Assembly: GCA_963832835.1 (NCBI GenBank)
Contig: CAWHVD010000001.1
Location: forward strand, 620,001 to 684,000
DNA from: CAVPKN01 sp963832835
GTDB lineage: Bacteria; Chlamydiota; Chlamydiia; Chlamydiales; JAAKFR01
Length of the DNA stretch: 64,000 nucleotides
Direction: 5' to 3'
Both the position numbers and the translations under genes were made by a program. The notes under the pieces are model-generated. The model saw only the letters and a program-made list of their open reading frames with translations, had not been told where the DNA came from and did not search any database. Positions 42,928 through 51,700 of the stretch are shown one piece after another; within the stretch, counting starts at the first letter, position 1; each line of letters opens with the position of its first letter.

Positions 42928-43976
42928 TGAACAGAGTAATACGGAAATTAGCTCTTCTGCTGCAAGAAAAGATTCCCGCCAAGCGACGGGTTTATTTTAT
43001 CTACACGCATAAAAATGGCTTTGACCGTTTTTACAATGGGTTGAAGGCGAATACTGAGATTAGCTATTGGTGCTTCACTGCACTTAAAGAGCATTTTCCA
43101 AGTGTCCGTTTTTTGCGCTGCAGCCAAGAGAGGCCTGAGCGTATTGCCCAGATCCGTCCGCAAGATGTTGTAATAGGGCATATAGGTCCCACTTTTGCGT
43201 TAGCGGCAGAGCGAACAAGCAGGTTAATTGCTTTTAACCCATGGGCCGGCCATGAAGACCGCTCGAGGCAGGCGTTTAATTGTGCTCCTAGTGCTTTGGA
43301 AATGAATATTTTCGATCGGTGTGCTGCATTGGTATTGCTCACTTCTGAACATAATAAAACGCAGTATCTCGAAAAGCCTGCGAATTTTTGGTATCCTTAT
43401 TTTCAGCAGCTTCAACTGTCCAAGCGAGTCCGTATCGTTCATCAACCCATCGATTTACAGCTTTTTAAACGTATTAAATGGGAGTATGGAACTCACGATT
43501 TCCTGTATATTGGCAATAATGCTCATATGAAATGCGTTGACGATGCGATTACCCTCGTGAATGCCGTTTCTCGCAATCTTGTTCTCTATGGCTTTGGAGA
43601 AAGTAAAATCAACAACCTTGACCAGGCCCAAGTGTGTAGATTGCCCAAACAGGCCGATTTTTTTATTCAACCGGGCATGTGGGAAGCCCAATGCGTATCG
43701 ATTCTTGAAGCGGCAGCTCGGGGGTTTATACCGGTTGTTTCCCCAGAGACAGGTTATCCCTATTCCCATCCCTTCTTGCTTCGTTATAAAGACTTTAACT
43801 ATAATTCTAAGGTTCTAAGGGATTTGCTTAATACAACACCTGAAGAGAGACGAACTTTGGCTGATTCTCTTTACCATCAATTAGCAACCGATGTGCATCA
43901 TAATAATTGGCGAGCGCTGACCGACGTCATTGTAGACGAAGTACGCTTACAATACGTGCAAGAGCTTGAACTATAA
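42927..43976 (+). CDS. Putative GT-B-type glycosyltransferase
   Basis: 349 residues, translationally coupled to the GT2 gene. The C-terminal half has a family-4-like nucleotide-binding pattern: DFLYIGNNAHMKCVDDAI (start of the second Rossmann domain), NLVLYGFGES, and QPGMWEAQCVSILEAAARGF with PVVSPETGYPY, corresponding to the P-S-x-x-E-x-x-x-x-x-x-x-E-A-x-A-x-G-x-P signature. The N-terminal half is unusual and has no clear match. Probably adds a second sugar in the same glycan. No membrane segment seen. Confidence 0.7.
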   Translation: MNRVIRKLALLLQEKIPAKRRVYFIYTHKNGFDRFYNGLKANTEISYWCFTALKEHFPSVRFLRCSQERPERIAQIRPQDVVIGHIGPTFALAAERTSRLIAFNPWAGHEDRSRQAFNCAPSALEMNIFDRCAALVLLTSEHNKTQYLEKPANFWYPYFQQLQLSKRVRIVHQPIDLQLFKRIKWEYGTHDFLYIGNNAHMKCVDDAITLVNAVSRNLVLYGFGESKINNLDQAQVCRLPKQADFFIQPGMWEAQCVSILEAAARGFIPVVSPETGYPYSHPFLLRYKDFNYNSKVLRDLLNTTPEERRTLADSLYHQLATDVHHNNWRALTDVIVDEVRLQYVQELEL

Positions 43977-44000
43977 TAATATCTATCTTATCATTTACGT

Positions 44001-44336
44001 ATGATTTGTTGTATTTCTAGTCCGATAGCTGAAATCGATACCCAAAGCGTCCAGAGAGAAGTAAGACGCTACGATGCTCAAGACAAGGACGCCCGTATTA
44101 CGGTGCTTGCTTTGGGAATGATAGCTCTTTTTCTTTTTGCGGTGGCATGCGTCTTGTTGGGGTTGGGTACTATGCCTCCTACAACCTTCATGGGGCTGGG
44201 GATGTTGCCTTATTTGGGAGGAGTTTTTCTAAACTTTTTGTCTTTAGGGATCTTTACAGGAGCCCTGGTCTTTAGCGTGGTGGCTGCCGTACGTACCCAC
44301 CAAAAAGATCTAGCTCAAGCAAGGGTAATGGATTAG
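44001..44336 (+). CDS. Small Inc-like membrane protein
   Basis: 111 residues with a ~30-residue polar N-terminus, a large hydrophobic hairpin (about 33-56 and 62-97, separated by GTMPP) and a short charged tail. This is the minimal architecture of chlamydial inclusion membrane proteins and suggests a type III secreted membrane protein, but a simple inner-membrane protein is equally possible. It follows the glycosyltransferase pair by 24 bases. MITE-A copy 9 lies 14 bases beyond the stop. Confidence 0.55.
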   Translation: MICCISSPIAEIDTQSVQREVRRYDAQDKDARITVLALGMIALFLFAVACVLLGLGTMPPTTFMGLGMLPYLGGVFLNFLSLGIFTGALVFSVVAAVRTHQKDLAQARVMD

Positions 44337-44350
44337 ATTGTACCATCTTA

Positions 44351-44510
44351 TACCATTTATCAAAAATAAAGCCATGAAGTGGCACTGGGTAACATGCTAG
44401 ATTTGACGGATCGTTTCGAAGCCTATGTTTTTGCACCTAAGTGAGAAAGGATCGTTCAAAAATGGCGCGTTATACAGTGCCAATTCGTGGTTTATTTTTG
44501 ATAAATGGTA
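44351..44510 (-). mobile_element. MITE-A copy 9, inverted, variant-arm subfamily
   Basis: The only copy in reverse orientation: taccatttatcaaaaataaa then gccatgaagtggcactgggt at the left, and ttttgataaatggta at the right. It ends on the base next to the scpB stop codon (44511). Confidence 0.85.
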
Positions 44511-45089
44511 TTAATTAGGATGCAGCTCTCCGGTATTGCTGATGCCGAAGTGTTGCAAGAACATTTGGGTGACGCCATATTGAAGAGGCCGCCCGGGTGC
44601 CTCTTTTCTGCCGACGCCTTCAATTAACCCTCGCTCGGTTAAAGAGGCCATAGTGCCGGAGCAATCGACGCCGCGTAATTTTTCGATTTCACGGCGCGTG
44701 ATAGGACCTTTGTACGCGACAATAGCTAAAACCTCAGCTGCTGCGTTCGAAAGTTTTTCTCCTCGGCGATCCTGAAAAAGTTGTTCAATGTAGGGGCGCA
44801 TATCAGGGTCAGTGCGCAAAAGATACCCTCCTGCGAGGTAATCGACTTGAAAGGCCCGTTTTTGTGATCGATATTCATGAGCCAGCAGATCAATGCATTG
44901 TTTTATTTCTTTAGAGCGTACAGGGAAGGTTGTATGGACAACTTCGCGGATTTTCTCTAGAGGAAGTGCCTCGCCCGATGCAAATAGCAGCGCCTCAATA
45001 ATCCTTTTGATTTCTTGTTCACGGGTAGGATGCACCGTTTGGGCAACTGTTTCGATTGTGGATTCAATCAAATTAAGGGCTTGGCTCAT
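44511..45089 (-). CDS. scpB: Segregation and condensation protein B
   Basis: Winged-helix partner of SMC and ScpA in chromosome compaction. KRIIEALLFASGEALPLEKI, LSNAAAEVLAIVAYKGPITRREIEKLRGVD and YGVTQMFLQHFGI are typical. Start ATG at 45089 (192 residues) overlaps the end of scpA by 17 bases, implying coupled translation; a longer frame to 45125 lies inside scpA. Confidence 0.93.
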   Translation of the reverse strand: MSQALNLIESTIETVAQTVHPTREQEIKRIIEALLFASGEALPLEKIREVVHTTFPVRSKEIKQCIDLLAHEYRSQKRAFQVDYLAGGYLLRTDPDMRPYIEQLFQDRRGEKLSNAAAEVLAIVAYKGPITRREIEKLRGVDCSGTMASLTERGLIEGVGRKEAPGRPLQYGVTQMFLQHFGISNTGELHPN

Positions 45090-45780
45090 AACAGATAATA
45101 TACAAGTCTTCTTTTTCTCTGACAACCTTTAGATGTTGGTGTTTCATCAACTCGAGAAGAGCTAAGAAGCTGACAATCAACTCTTCTCGTCCCATTGTAG
45201 GTGAAAAAACGGTCTCAAACGGGAGCTGAGGATGAGACTGCAACAGTTGTCGTAGCCAGAGCGCTTTGTCTGCCACTTGCCACGAATCTTCTTGAATCAT
45301 TTTTTCAGGAAGCTTTGCGGCTTTTTTTAGAACCTGTTGAAGCAGGTTTTTGAGTCCCTCTTTATCGACCTCATCTAATCCTGGGCCAAGCTCTCTTTTA
45401 AATGGAGAGGGTGGCCGCGGGAAGTAGGCTTTCTGCTCCTCTTCTTTGACAGCTAAGGCCTTGGCCATTTCTTTGAAACGGCAGTATTCGATCAGGCTTT
45501 GGATCATTTCAAGTCGAGGATCGTCTTCCAGCTCTTCCAAGGCTGCCGTTTCGTGGGGCAGTAATTTCTGACTTTTGATCAGCAGCAAGGAAGCTGTCAA
45601 ATGCAGCATTTCGCTGCTGACATCAACTTCAGGAGAATCTTTGAGTACTTGGATCAGTTGAGAGGTCAGTTGCTTGATGACAACGCCACATGGATCGATC
45701 TCTTCTTTTTGAATGAGATAATAGAGTAGCTCAAGTGGGCCCTCAAAGTTTTCTAATGTGAAGGGGGGATAACTATACAC
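45073..45780 (-). CDS. scpA: Segregation and condensation protein A (kleisin)
   Basis: 235 residues. N-terminal FEGPLELLYYLIQKEEIDPC and VSSEMLHLTASLLLIKSQKLLP are the ScpA signatures, and the C-terminal winged-helix part follows (ELIVSFLALLELMKHQHLKVV). Bridges SMC heads with ScpB. First gene of the scpAB pair, divergent from the second tsp gene. Confidence 0.93.
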   Translation of the reverse strand: MYSYPPFTLENFEGPLELLYYLIQKEEIDPCGVVIKQLTSQLIQVLKDSPEVDVSSEMLHLTASLLLIKSQKLLPHETAALEELEDDPRLEMIQSLIEYCRFKEMAKALAVKEEEQKAYFPRPPSPFKRELGPGLDEVDKEGLKNLLQQVLKKAAKLPEKMIQEDSWQVADKALWLRQLLQSHPQLPFETVFSPTMGREELIVSFLALLELMKHQHLKVVREKEDLYIICYEPSP

Positions 45781-45854
45781 TAAAGTTTTTACACACTTCT
45801 GCCGATATCATCTGGGTACTACACAGAGAATAATCCAACTGTCAGGAAATTGCA

Positions 45855-47837
45855 ATGAAAGTGCGCGCGTTTTTGTGTTTCTGTCTCTTTTTTATTACCT
45901 TCCTAGTTCCTCTCCAAGCTAAAAAGCAGCCGCTTCTTGCTAGCGGTGATGTCAAGGAAGTGATGAGTCAATTTTTTGATTACCATATCGATAAAAAGGA
46001 AATGACTCCAGATGTTCTCGAACGTTCCCTTAAAATCTATCTGAAGCAGTTCGATCCTACTTTTGCTTATCTTTTACAGGAGGAAGTATTTCCCTTTCTG
46101 CATCCGGGTGAAGCAGCGCTGCGCAAGATCATGGGCGATTATGAAAAAGATCGTTTTACGGTCTATTTCATGCTCAATCAGAAAATTCAAGACAGTATTA
46201 TTAGAGCGCGCGGATGGAGACAAAGGTGGGAACAGTCTCCTAAGCAATTGGTTGCCGATGCCCAAAAGCTAGTGCCCGAACGAGGAAAAGATGAAAAACC
46301 AGCAACCACACTTGCAGAGCTGAAAGAGAGGCACTACAACCGTCTCATTCAATACCTTTCTTTCCAACTACAGGAACTTAAATTAGAGAACGTCTCTGGA
46401 ACAGAGGCGAAGGTTGTGGCTCTTTGCGAAAAGCAAATAGCAGCGATGGAAAATGAATATTTGGGCGTGGGCGATCAAGGTATGGTCTTATCGGAATCAG
46501 GTCAAGAACACCTTGTGGTTCTTCGCACGCTGAAAGCTCTCGCTCATAGCCTGGATGCTCATACCGCTTATTATAGCCCCGAAGAGGCCGCTTCGATGAA
46601 AGTGCAACTTGAAAAAGGGATGTGTGGCATTGGGGTTGTGCTCAAAGAGGGGATTGATGGAATTGTGATCCATGATGTGATTAGAGGAGGGCCTGCCCAA
46701 TTGAGTGGCCAAATCAAAAAAGGGGACATTATTGTTGAGGTGGATGGGAAATCGGTGTCACATCACTCCTTTCATCGGGTGCTGGAAATCATGAAAGGTA
46801 AAGAAGGGACGCACACAACATTAGGAATTATCCGCAATTCTGGGAATACACCTCATTTGCTCCGCGTGGAACTTGTCCGATCCAAAATCATTTTAGCAGA
46901 CAAAAGGGTCGATATTGAATCGGAGCCCTATGGGGACGGAATACTGGGCAAAATCACTCTCCACTCTTTCTATGAGGGCGAAGATGGTTTAAGTAGTGAA
47001 AAAGATCTCAAAAAAGCGATCGATCAACTCCGTTCCGAAGGGCCTCTTTATGGTCTTGTCCTAGACATGCGTGATAATAGCGGCGGCTTTCTTTCTCAGG
47101 CTGTAAAGGTAAGCGGTTTGTTTATTTCTAGCGGCGTGGTGGTGATCTCGAAGTATTCAGATGGCTCGGTCAAATATTACCGGACAGTGGATGGAACCCG
47201 CTATTATGACGGCCCCCTTGTCGTATTGATCTCTCGTGGCTCTGCCTCTGCGACCGAAATTGTGGCGCAAGCTTTGAAAGACTATGGAGTGGCAGTGGTT
47301 GTGGGAGATGAACAAACCTATGGAAAAGGGACAATTCAGCACCAGACAGTCACAAGTGATGGCAGCAACTCCTTTTTCAAGGTAACCATCGGTCGTTATT
47401 ACAGCGTTTCAGGCAAATCGACGCAGATTGAAGGTGTCAAAGCAGATATCCTGGTCCCTTCCGGTTTGAATTATGAAGAGATCGGAGAAGCTTATCTAGA
47501 GTACCCCCTTCCCTCCGATTGGGTTAAAAATGCTTATCAAGATTCTTTAGAAGACATCGATCCCTTTGCTCGCAAATGGTTCCAAAAATATTATCTCCCC
47601 ACCCTCCAAACAAAAGAAACCCATTGGGAGGGGTGGATACCTGTCTTACGCGCCAACAGTGGGCGCCGGCTTGAGCAGAACAAAAATTTTCAGGTGTTCT
47701 TAAAAGAGGTCAAAGATAAGGTGCAGCCCATTGAAACGATCAGTCATGGAGTCAATGACCTGCAGATGGAAGAGGCTGTCAATATCGTCAAAGATATGAT
47801 CTTCATTTCCCAGAGTGCGACCCCAGCAGCGACGTAG
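45855..47837 (+). CDS. Tail-specific protease (Tsp/Prc, S41), paralogue 2
   Basis: 660 residues: signal peptide (VRAFLCFCLFFITFLVPLQA), N-terminal helical domain, PDZ domain (MCGIGVVLKEGIDGIVIHDV to IMKGKEGTHTTLGII), S41 domain with SRGSASATEIVAQALKDYG and TYGKGTIQH. Expected triad S465, K491, Q495, with the same spacing as the first paralogue and CT441. The sequence motifs (GVAVVVGDEQTYGKG) look closer to my memory of chlamydial Tsp than those of the 2.2-kb copy, so this may be the true orthologue. Single gene. Confidence 0.92.
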   Translation: MKVRAFLCFCLFFITFLVPLQAKKQPLLASGDVKEVMSQFFDYHIDKKEMTPDVLERSLKIYLKQFDPTFAYLLQEEVFPFLHPGEAALRKIMGDYEKDRFTVYFMLNQKIQDSIIRARGWRQRWEQSPKQLVADAQKLVPERGKDEKPATTLAELKERHYNRLIQYLSFQLQELKLENVSGTEAKVVALCEKQIAAMENEYLGVGDQGMVLSESGQEHLVVLRTLKALAHSLDAHTAYYSPEEAASMKVQLEKGMCGIGVVLKEGIDGIVIHDVIRGGPAQLSGQIKKGDIIVEVDGKSVSHHSFHRVLEIMKGKEGTHTTLGIIRNSGNTPHLLRVELVRSKIILADKRVDIESEPYGDGILGKITLHSFYEGEDGLSSEKDLKKAIDQLRSEGPLYGLVLDMRDNSGGFLSQAVKVSGLFISSGVVVISKYSDGSVKYYRTVDGTRYYDGPLVVLISRGSASATEIVAQALKDYGVAVVVGDEQTYGKGTIQHQTVTSDGSNSFFKVTIGRYYSVSGKSTQIEGVKADILVPSGLNYEEIGEAYLEYPLPSDWVKNAYQDSLEDIDPFARKWFQKYYLPTLQTKETHWEGWIPVLRANSGRRLEQNKNFQVFLKEVKDKVQPIETISHGVNDLQMEEAVNIVKDMIFISQSATPAAT

Positions 47838-47880
47838 GTAATGAGGGCACAGAATCCCAAAGTCCTTCAGAGGGAGTGAT

Positions 47881-47939
47881 GCAATTTCCTCTTTAGGGCC
47901 GGGTTCTTAAAGAATCCGCCCCTAAAGGAGCGGGATTGC
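47881..47939 (+). terminator. Large imperfect hairpin behind tsp paralogue 2
   Basis: tcctctttaggg with ccctaaaggag and an inner gggttctt / aagaatcc form a long stem. The outer gcaat / attgc also pair. No T run follows. Likely a terminator-like or stabilising 3' structure, 43 bases after the stop codon. Confidence 0.5.
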
Positions 47940-48050
47940 CGCAATGTAGGTTCAACTGAATTGGTTCGGATCAGAGGAATCGTCAAAAAACTGAAAATAA
48001 CTCTTTTCGTTGTATAAAAACCCCCGATTCATTTATGTTGTCTCCTCGCT

Positions 48051-48125
<75 letters not shown>

Positions 48126-48459
48126 CTTTCGTCCCATTCTCAAGTGACTCTGAATGAATAAACTTCAAACCAGAGGCATTGATGAAAATCATCTCCAACC
48201 ATAGTATTTTCCGCAATTTTTCCGCAAATGACTGGAATCATCCAGAACCAAAGAATCTTTTAGTACAAATTCTTGTTTTCTATGGCTCAAAAGCGTCAAC
48301 TTTTTCCTCAAATGCGGAAAAAATGCGTAAAAGCGCCATTTCTGAAGATCAAATAGCACTGACTAGCAATAGCCAGAACTGCTAGGAACAACGGATTATC
48401 AATCCTATTCCCAATTATTCCTTTATATTTTAAAGTTTAAATTTGAGTGCTATAAGATT
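48126..48459. other. Non-coding left end of the island
   Basis: 334 bases between the attL-like repeat and the integrase start. Contains the arm-type repeat at 48207-48237 and an inverted relative (aatgcggaaaaaatgcg) at about 48310-48327. No gene is visible. Confidence 0.5.
48207..48237 (+). repeat. Arm-type repeat, left
   Basis: ttttccgcaatttttccgca followed by aatgactggaa. The same 31 bases, with one mismatch, occur at 55388-55418. Each contains two ttttccgca units. Position inside both island ends suggests integrase or excisionase binding sites. Confidence 0.6.
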
Positions 48460-49569
48460 ATGAAACGTTCCGACAATATCAGATGTATCCGCGAATATAC
48501 CAAAAAAGATGGGACTAAAAGTTACCATGCTGAAGTCCGTCGCAAAAATGCCAAGCCACTTCGAGATTCTTTCCGTACCATGACTGAGGCAAAAAATTGG
48601 GTAAGAAAAATGGAAAGTGAACTTCTTGAGGGGAAATCTATTCCAGATAATAAAGCCAGGAAGCATACCCTTTCTGATCTCATTGAACGATATACCAACC
48701 TGTATTTGAGCAAATTCCCAGGGCGGCTTAAAGATCAAAAGCCCCACCTCAATTGGTGGAATGAAAAGTATGGGTATAAATTACTTATTGAAGTTACCCC
48801 TTCTTTGTTGTCTGAGGCTAAAGAAATATTACTGAATGGGATAACACCTAGAAAGCATCAACGCTCCTATTCTACAGTGAATAGATATTTCGCGTCCCTA
48901 AGCCGGGCTTTTACTCTTGCTTTTCAAGAATGGCAATGGATTCATGAAAATCCTTTCCGGCGCGTTTCAAAACTCAAAGAAAATAGCGGACGAAACCGTT
49001 ATTTATCTGAGGAGGAATTACATATTCTTCTCGCATGTTGCCAAAAAAGTACAAACCGCAATCTGTATGGTATGGTGCTTATTGCAGCGGCTATGGGTCT
49101 GCGATTTGGAGAGATTGCTAATTTATGTTGGAAGCACATCGACTTCAATAGAAAGCTCATTACCCTTGAGATTACTAAAAATGGAGATCGCCGTGTTGTC
49201 CCCATGCCCAACCAGGTCTGCAGTTATTTAAGTGAAATACCTGGGCCAAAAATGCCTGAAAAGCATGTTTTTGCTTCTAAAAGTTCTACAAACAAATCAG
49301 CTTCCCTCATTAGGAAAGCCTTTCAAAAAGCAATTAAACTAGCTGATCTTCAAGATTTTAGATTTCATGATCTTCGTCACACATGTGCCTCACATCTAGC
49401 AATGAATGGAGCAACTCAGGGCGAATTGCTGGAAGTTTTGGGTCATCGTTCACCTGTTATGACCAAAAGATATGCCCATTTTAGTAAAGAGCATATTGCC
49501 AAAATCTTACAGAAAACCAACGACAATCTCATTAACACTCCACGGGGAACTACCAATGGCACTGACTAA
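48460..49569 (+). CDS. Tyrosine-type site-specific integrase
   Basis: 369 residues. N-terminal arm-binding beta domain (YTKKDGTKSYHAEVRRKNAK), SAM-like core-binding domain (about 70-165), and the catalytic domain with R215 (MGLRFGEI), K240, H303-x2-R306 (HDLRHTCASHL), H329 (LGHRSP) and Y338 (TKRYAHF). All six catalytic positions are present, so the enzyme should be active. Lies 340 bases from the attL-like repeat, the usual place for a tRNA-site integrase. Overlaps the next gene by 14 bases. Confidence 0.93.
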   Translation: MKRSDNIRCIREYTKKDGTKSYHAEVRRKNAKPLRDSFRTMTEAKNWVRKMESELLEGKSIPDNKARKHTLSDLIERYTNLYLSKFPGRLKDQKPHLNWWNEKYGYKLLIEVTPSLLSEAKEILLNGITPRKHQRSYSTVNRYFASLSRAFTLAFQEWQWIHENPFRRVSKLKENSGRNRYLSEEELHILLACCQKSTNRNLYGMVLIAAAMGLRFGEIANLCWKHIDFNRKLITLEITKNGDRRVVPMPNQVCSYLSEIPGPKMPEKHVFASKSSTNKSASLIRKAFQKAIKLADLQDFRFHDLRHTCASHLAMNGATQGELLEVLGHRSPVMTKRYAHFSKEHIAKILQKTNDNLINTPRGTTNGTD

Positions 49570-50992
49570 ACATCAAAAACTTGCAAAACAAATGAAGCTA
49601 CTTTCTCAAGCTTTGGAAGATCATTTTCAGAAAACAGCTGCCTTACTAAACGCCCTACAGTTTCATTTCTATGAGACGCATCTAATTGTCGGACGCCCGT
49701 TGATGTCTGAAAAGAAATTGCAATTGATGATGCGGGTGCATAAATGTGGGATGGCTCATTTATCGCCAAAACAGGAATTGCGAGAGGCAGCGGAGCATTT
49801 TCCCTTGATCAGCTGTGTCTTGACTCCGCGTTTCTATCCTAGGTCTAATGTCCTAATAATGCCTCCGAAAGCTGAGCAAAATGAAAAATTGGTTATCCCA
49901 TGGGGAGTAAAGACTGTCCTTCCGGCCGACAATCTGCAAAAACTCGAAGAAGCAAAACAGGAAGCCTTTCTTTATTGTGCTTCAAAGGGTGAGATGTCTG
50001 GATGGATAGATTGGTTTGAGAATGAGGACAAAGCAGCTTCTTTGACTAACCAACTACTTGTGAGGGAGCTTGATTTGCAAGGGCAAACTACATTCAAAAA
50101 AAATATCCTGCGTCCCGCACTACCGTTTTACAAAGAAGCGATATTAGAATATTACAAAAATTCTCAAGGTCAGCGCATTTCCCGCACACTCCTAAATGTT
50201 GACTTTGCGCCCAATGGAGACAGTGACATCGATGCCGCCTATCGATTGGTTTCAGAAGCGTTGGTCAAACATCAGAAAAGGCATTTTGAAGATTTTCAAA
50301 TGTTTTGGCGCAGCCGTCTCGTAAAATTGATGTTTGAGGGCATAGCATGGAAAGAAGATCGCATCCATGAATTCCTTGCTGACTACTTTTCAGTTTATGA
50401 CACATGCAAAATACATCCAGAAGGGCGCTGGGAGACTGGTCATTCGGTAAATCGGCAGACATATGGAGCTTTTATCCATTATTTCTCAAACCGCTTTATT
50501 TCAGATCCAATGAAATACAAAGCAGATGGGGAGATTGCGCTACTGCTATGGATCATGATCTATGTGGCTCGGGATCTCGAGAAAACTATTTCAATAAAAA
50601 AATTACTCGCATTGACAACAGAATGCGTATCCGGCCGATACCTAACTGTTGAAGAGCGGGAAGTTGAACTTTCATGTGGACTAGCCGATATGCTCGAGGA
50701 ATATGTGGGATGCGGATCTCGCCAGCGCAAACAAAAATTATTTCCTAATTTGACAATAGATAGGCTTGGGGACAAATTCCGCCGCGCTTCAGAACTCATC
50801 CTGCCACCTGGTGCTATGCCTGCATTACCCGAAGCCTTTCTAATATTCCCCCATAGGGAACGCAATTGCCGGATACAGGCATCAATACGCCGCCAGCAGC
50901 TCAAGAACCCTCCAAAAATACTCCACGATCCTATCTCCCTTAAGGAACTGAAACGTCAACTTGTTGAAAAATCTCCATCGTTTTCAGCCTAA
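49556..50992 (+). CDS. Unknown protein of the island, 478 residues
   Basis: Starts at the ATG at 49556, after a GGGGAA site and inside the end of the integrase gene, so expression is tied to the integrase. Soluble, mixed helix/strand, rich in charged residues; no signal, membrane segment or recognised motif. Segments such as PAYRLVSEALVKHQKRHFED and LLWIMIYVARDLEKTISIKK are helical. Its position suggests a replication, regulation or maintenance role in the mobile element, but this is only context. Confidence 0.7.
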   Translation: MALTKHQKLAKQMKLLSQALEDHFQKTAALLNALQFHFYETHLIVGRPLMSEKKLQLMMRVHKCGMAHLSPKQELREAAEHFPLISCVLTPRFYPRSNVLIMPPKAEQNEKLVIPWGVKTVLPADNLQKLEEAKQEAFLYCASKGEMSGWIDWFENEDKAASLTNQLLVRELDLQGQTTFKKNILRPALPFYKEAILEYYKNSQGQRISRTLLNVDFAPNGDSDIDAAYRLVSEALVKHQKRHFEDFQMFWRSRLVKLMFEGIAWKEDRIHEFLADYFSVYDTCKIHPEGRWETGHSVNRQTYGAFIHYFSNRFISDPMKYKADGEIALLLWIMIYVARDLEKTISIKKLLALTTECVSGRYLTVEEREVELSCGLADMLEEYVGCGSRQRKQKLFPNLTIDRLGDKFRRASELILPPGAMPALPEAFLIFPHRERNCRIQASIRRQQLKNPPKILHDPISLKELKRQLVEKSPSFSA

Positions 50993-51147
50993 TCTTCCAT
51001 AGAATTAAACATATAATATCCTATAAATCAAAAAGTTAACGTGTCATCTTTTCGATTGTTCCCGATCAGTTTAGTCCCTTGCACGGAGAAAAAAGATTGG
51101 AAAAATTAGGCTTAAGTCAAAAGCAAAAAAAATCGAAGAGGTTTGCC

Positions 51148-51363
51148 ATGATTGAATCAGAATTTTCAGACAAAGGTCAAGTGCCAGTCACCTTTAAGGG
51201 ATTTACAAAAGTGTATGAGTATCCCAGCTTGGGAGCACTGAGAAAAATGGCCTTTGAAAGTGAAAAAAACGGCCTAAAAAAAGCGTTTTTAAAAATAGGC
51301 CGCAGAAGGCTTGTACTGCCAGAAACTCTTTTTCGTTTATTACGAGAAAAGGGGAGCAAGTAA
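51148..51363 (+). CDS. Small DNA-binding-like protein, AlpA/excisionase type
   Basis: From the ATG at 51148 (AGAGG six bases upstream) the product has 71 residues: YEYPSLGALRKMAFESEKNG, then KKAFLKIGRRRLVLPETLF, then RLLREKG. This is the pattern of MerR/AlpA-like winged-helix proteins (tyP.s...lr......G....f.riGrrvli....f...l). Such small proteins next to tyrosine integrases often act as excisionases. Upstream TTG starts (51079, 51097) would lengthen the N-terminus. Assignment is by pattern only. Confidence 0.6.
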   Translation: MIESEFSDKGQVPVTFKGFTKVYEYPSLGALRKMAFESEKNGLKKAFLKIGRRRLVLPETLFRLLREKGSK

Positions 51364-51366
51364 TAA

Positions 51367-51612
51367 ATGTCTCACGGCATACAACCGCTTGCTGCTTCAT
51401 CTCAAGAGCATGGTGAGGGAATTGAACACTTTATTGTGTTTAGATTTTCTCATCGCTTGGGAACAGGCATTAAAAATCGCCTCAAATCGCTCGGATGTAG
51501 TTGGAATACCCTTTTTCAAGGGTGGATTTGTCCCTTATTCAAAGCAGCAGAAGTACAATGTGCGATCGACAGCGCAAAAATTGAAAGTAGTACCCAAAAA
51601 GTGTCTTTGTAA
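51367..51612 (+). CDS. Hypothetical protein, 81 residues
   Basis: Begins three bases after the preceding stop, so probably one transcript. Contains FRFSHRLGTGIKNRLKSLGC then SWNTLFQGWICPLFKAAEVQ; small, soluble, with aromatic residues spaced like a compact alpha/beta fold. Family not recognised. Confidence 0.5.
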   Translation: MSHGIQPLAASSQEHGEGIEHFIVFRFSHRLGTGIKNRLKSLGCSWNTLFQGWICPLFKAAEVQCAIDSAKIESSTQKVSL

Positions 51613-51700
51613 CCAGCCAACGCAAACAAATGGATGGTGACCAGCTCATTGCCTTTATGGCTGATCCAAGGTATACTTTTTTGCTTGAATAGAGGCTAAG

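Noticed and set aside
9001..44500. Open frames of 64-89 residues inside or across MITE-A copies, several starting M-A-L-G-N-M and sharing a ~37-residue segment
   Set aside because: They lie wholly or mostly in the repeated element, run into unrelated flanks, have no ribosome site, and copies differ by single-base indels. Conservation is explained by the DNA repeat.
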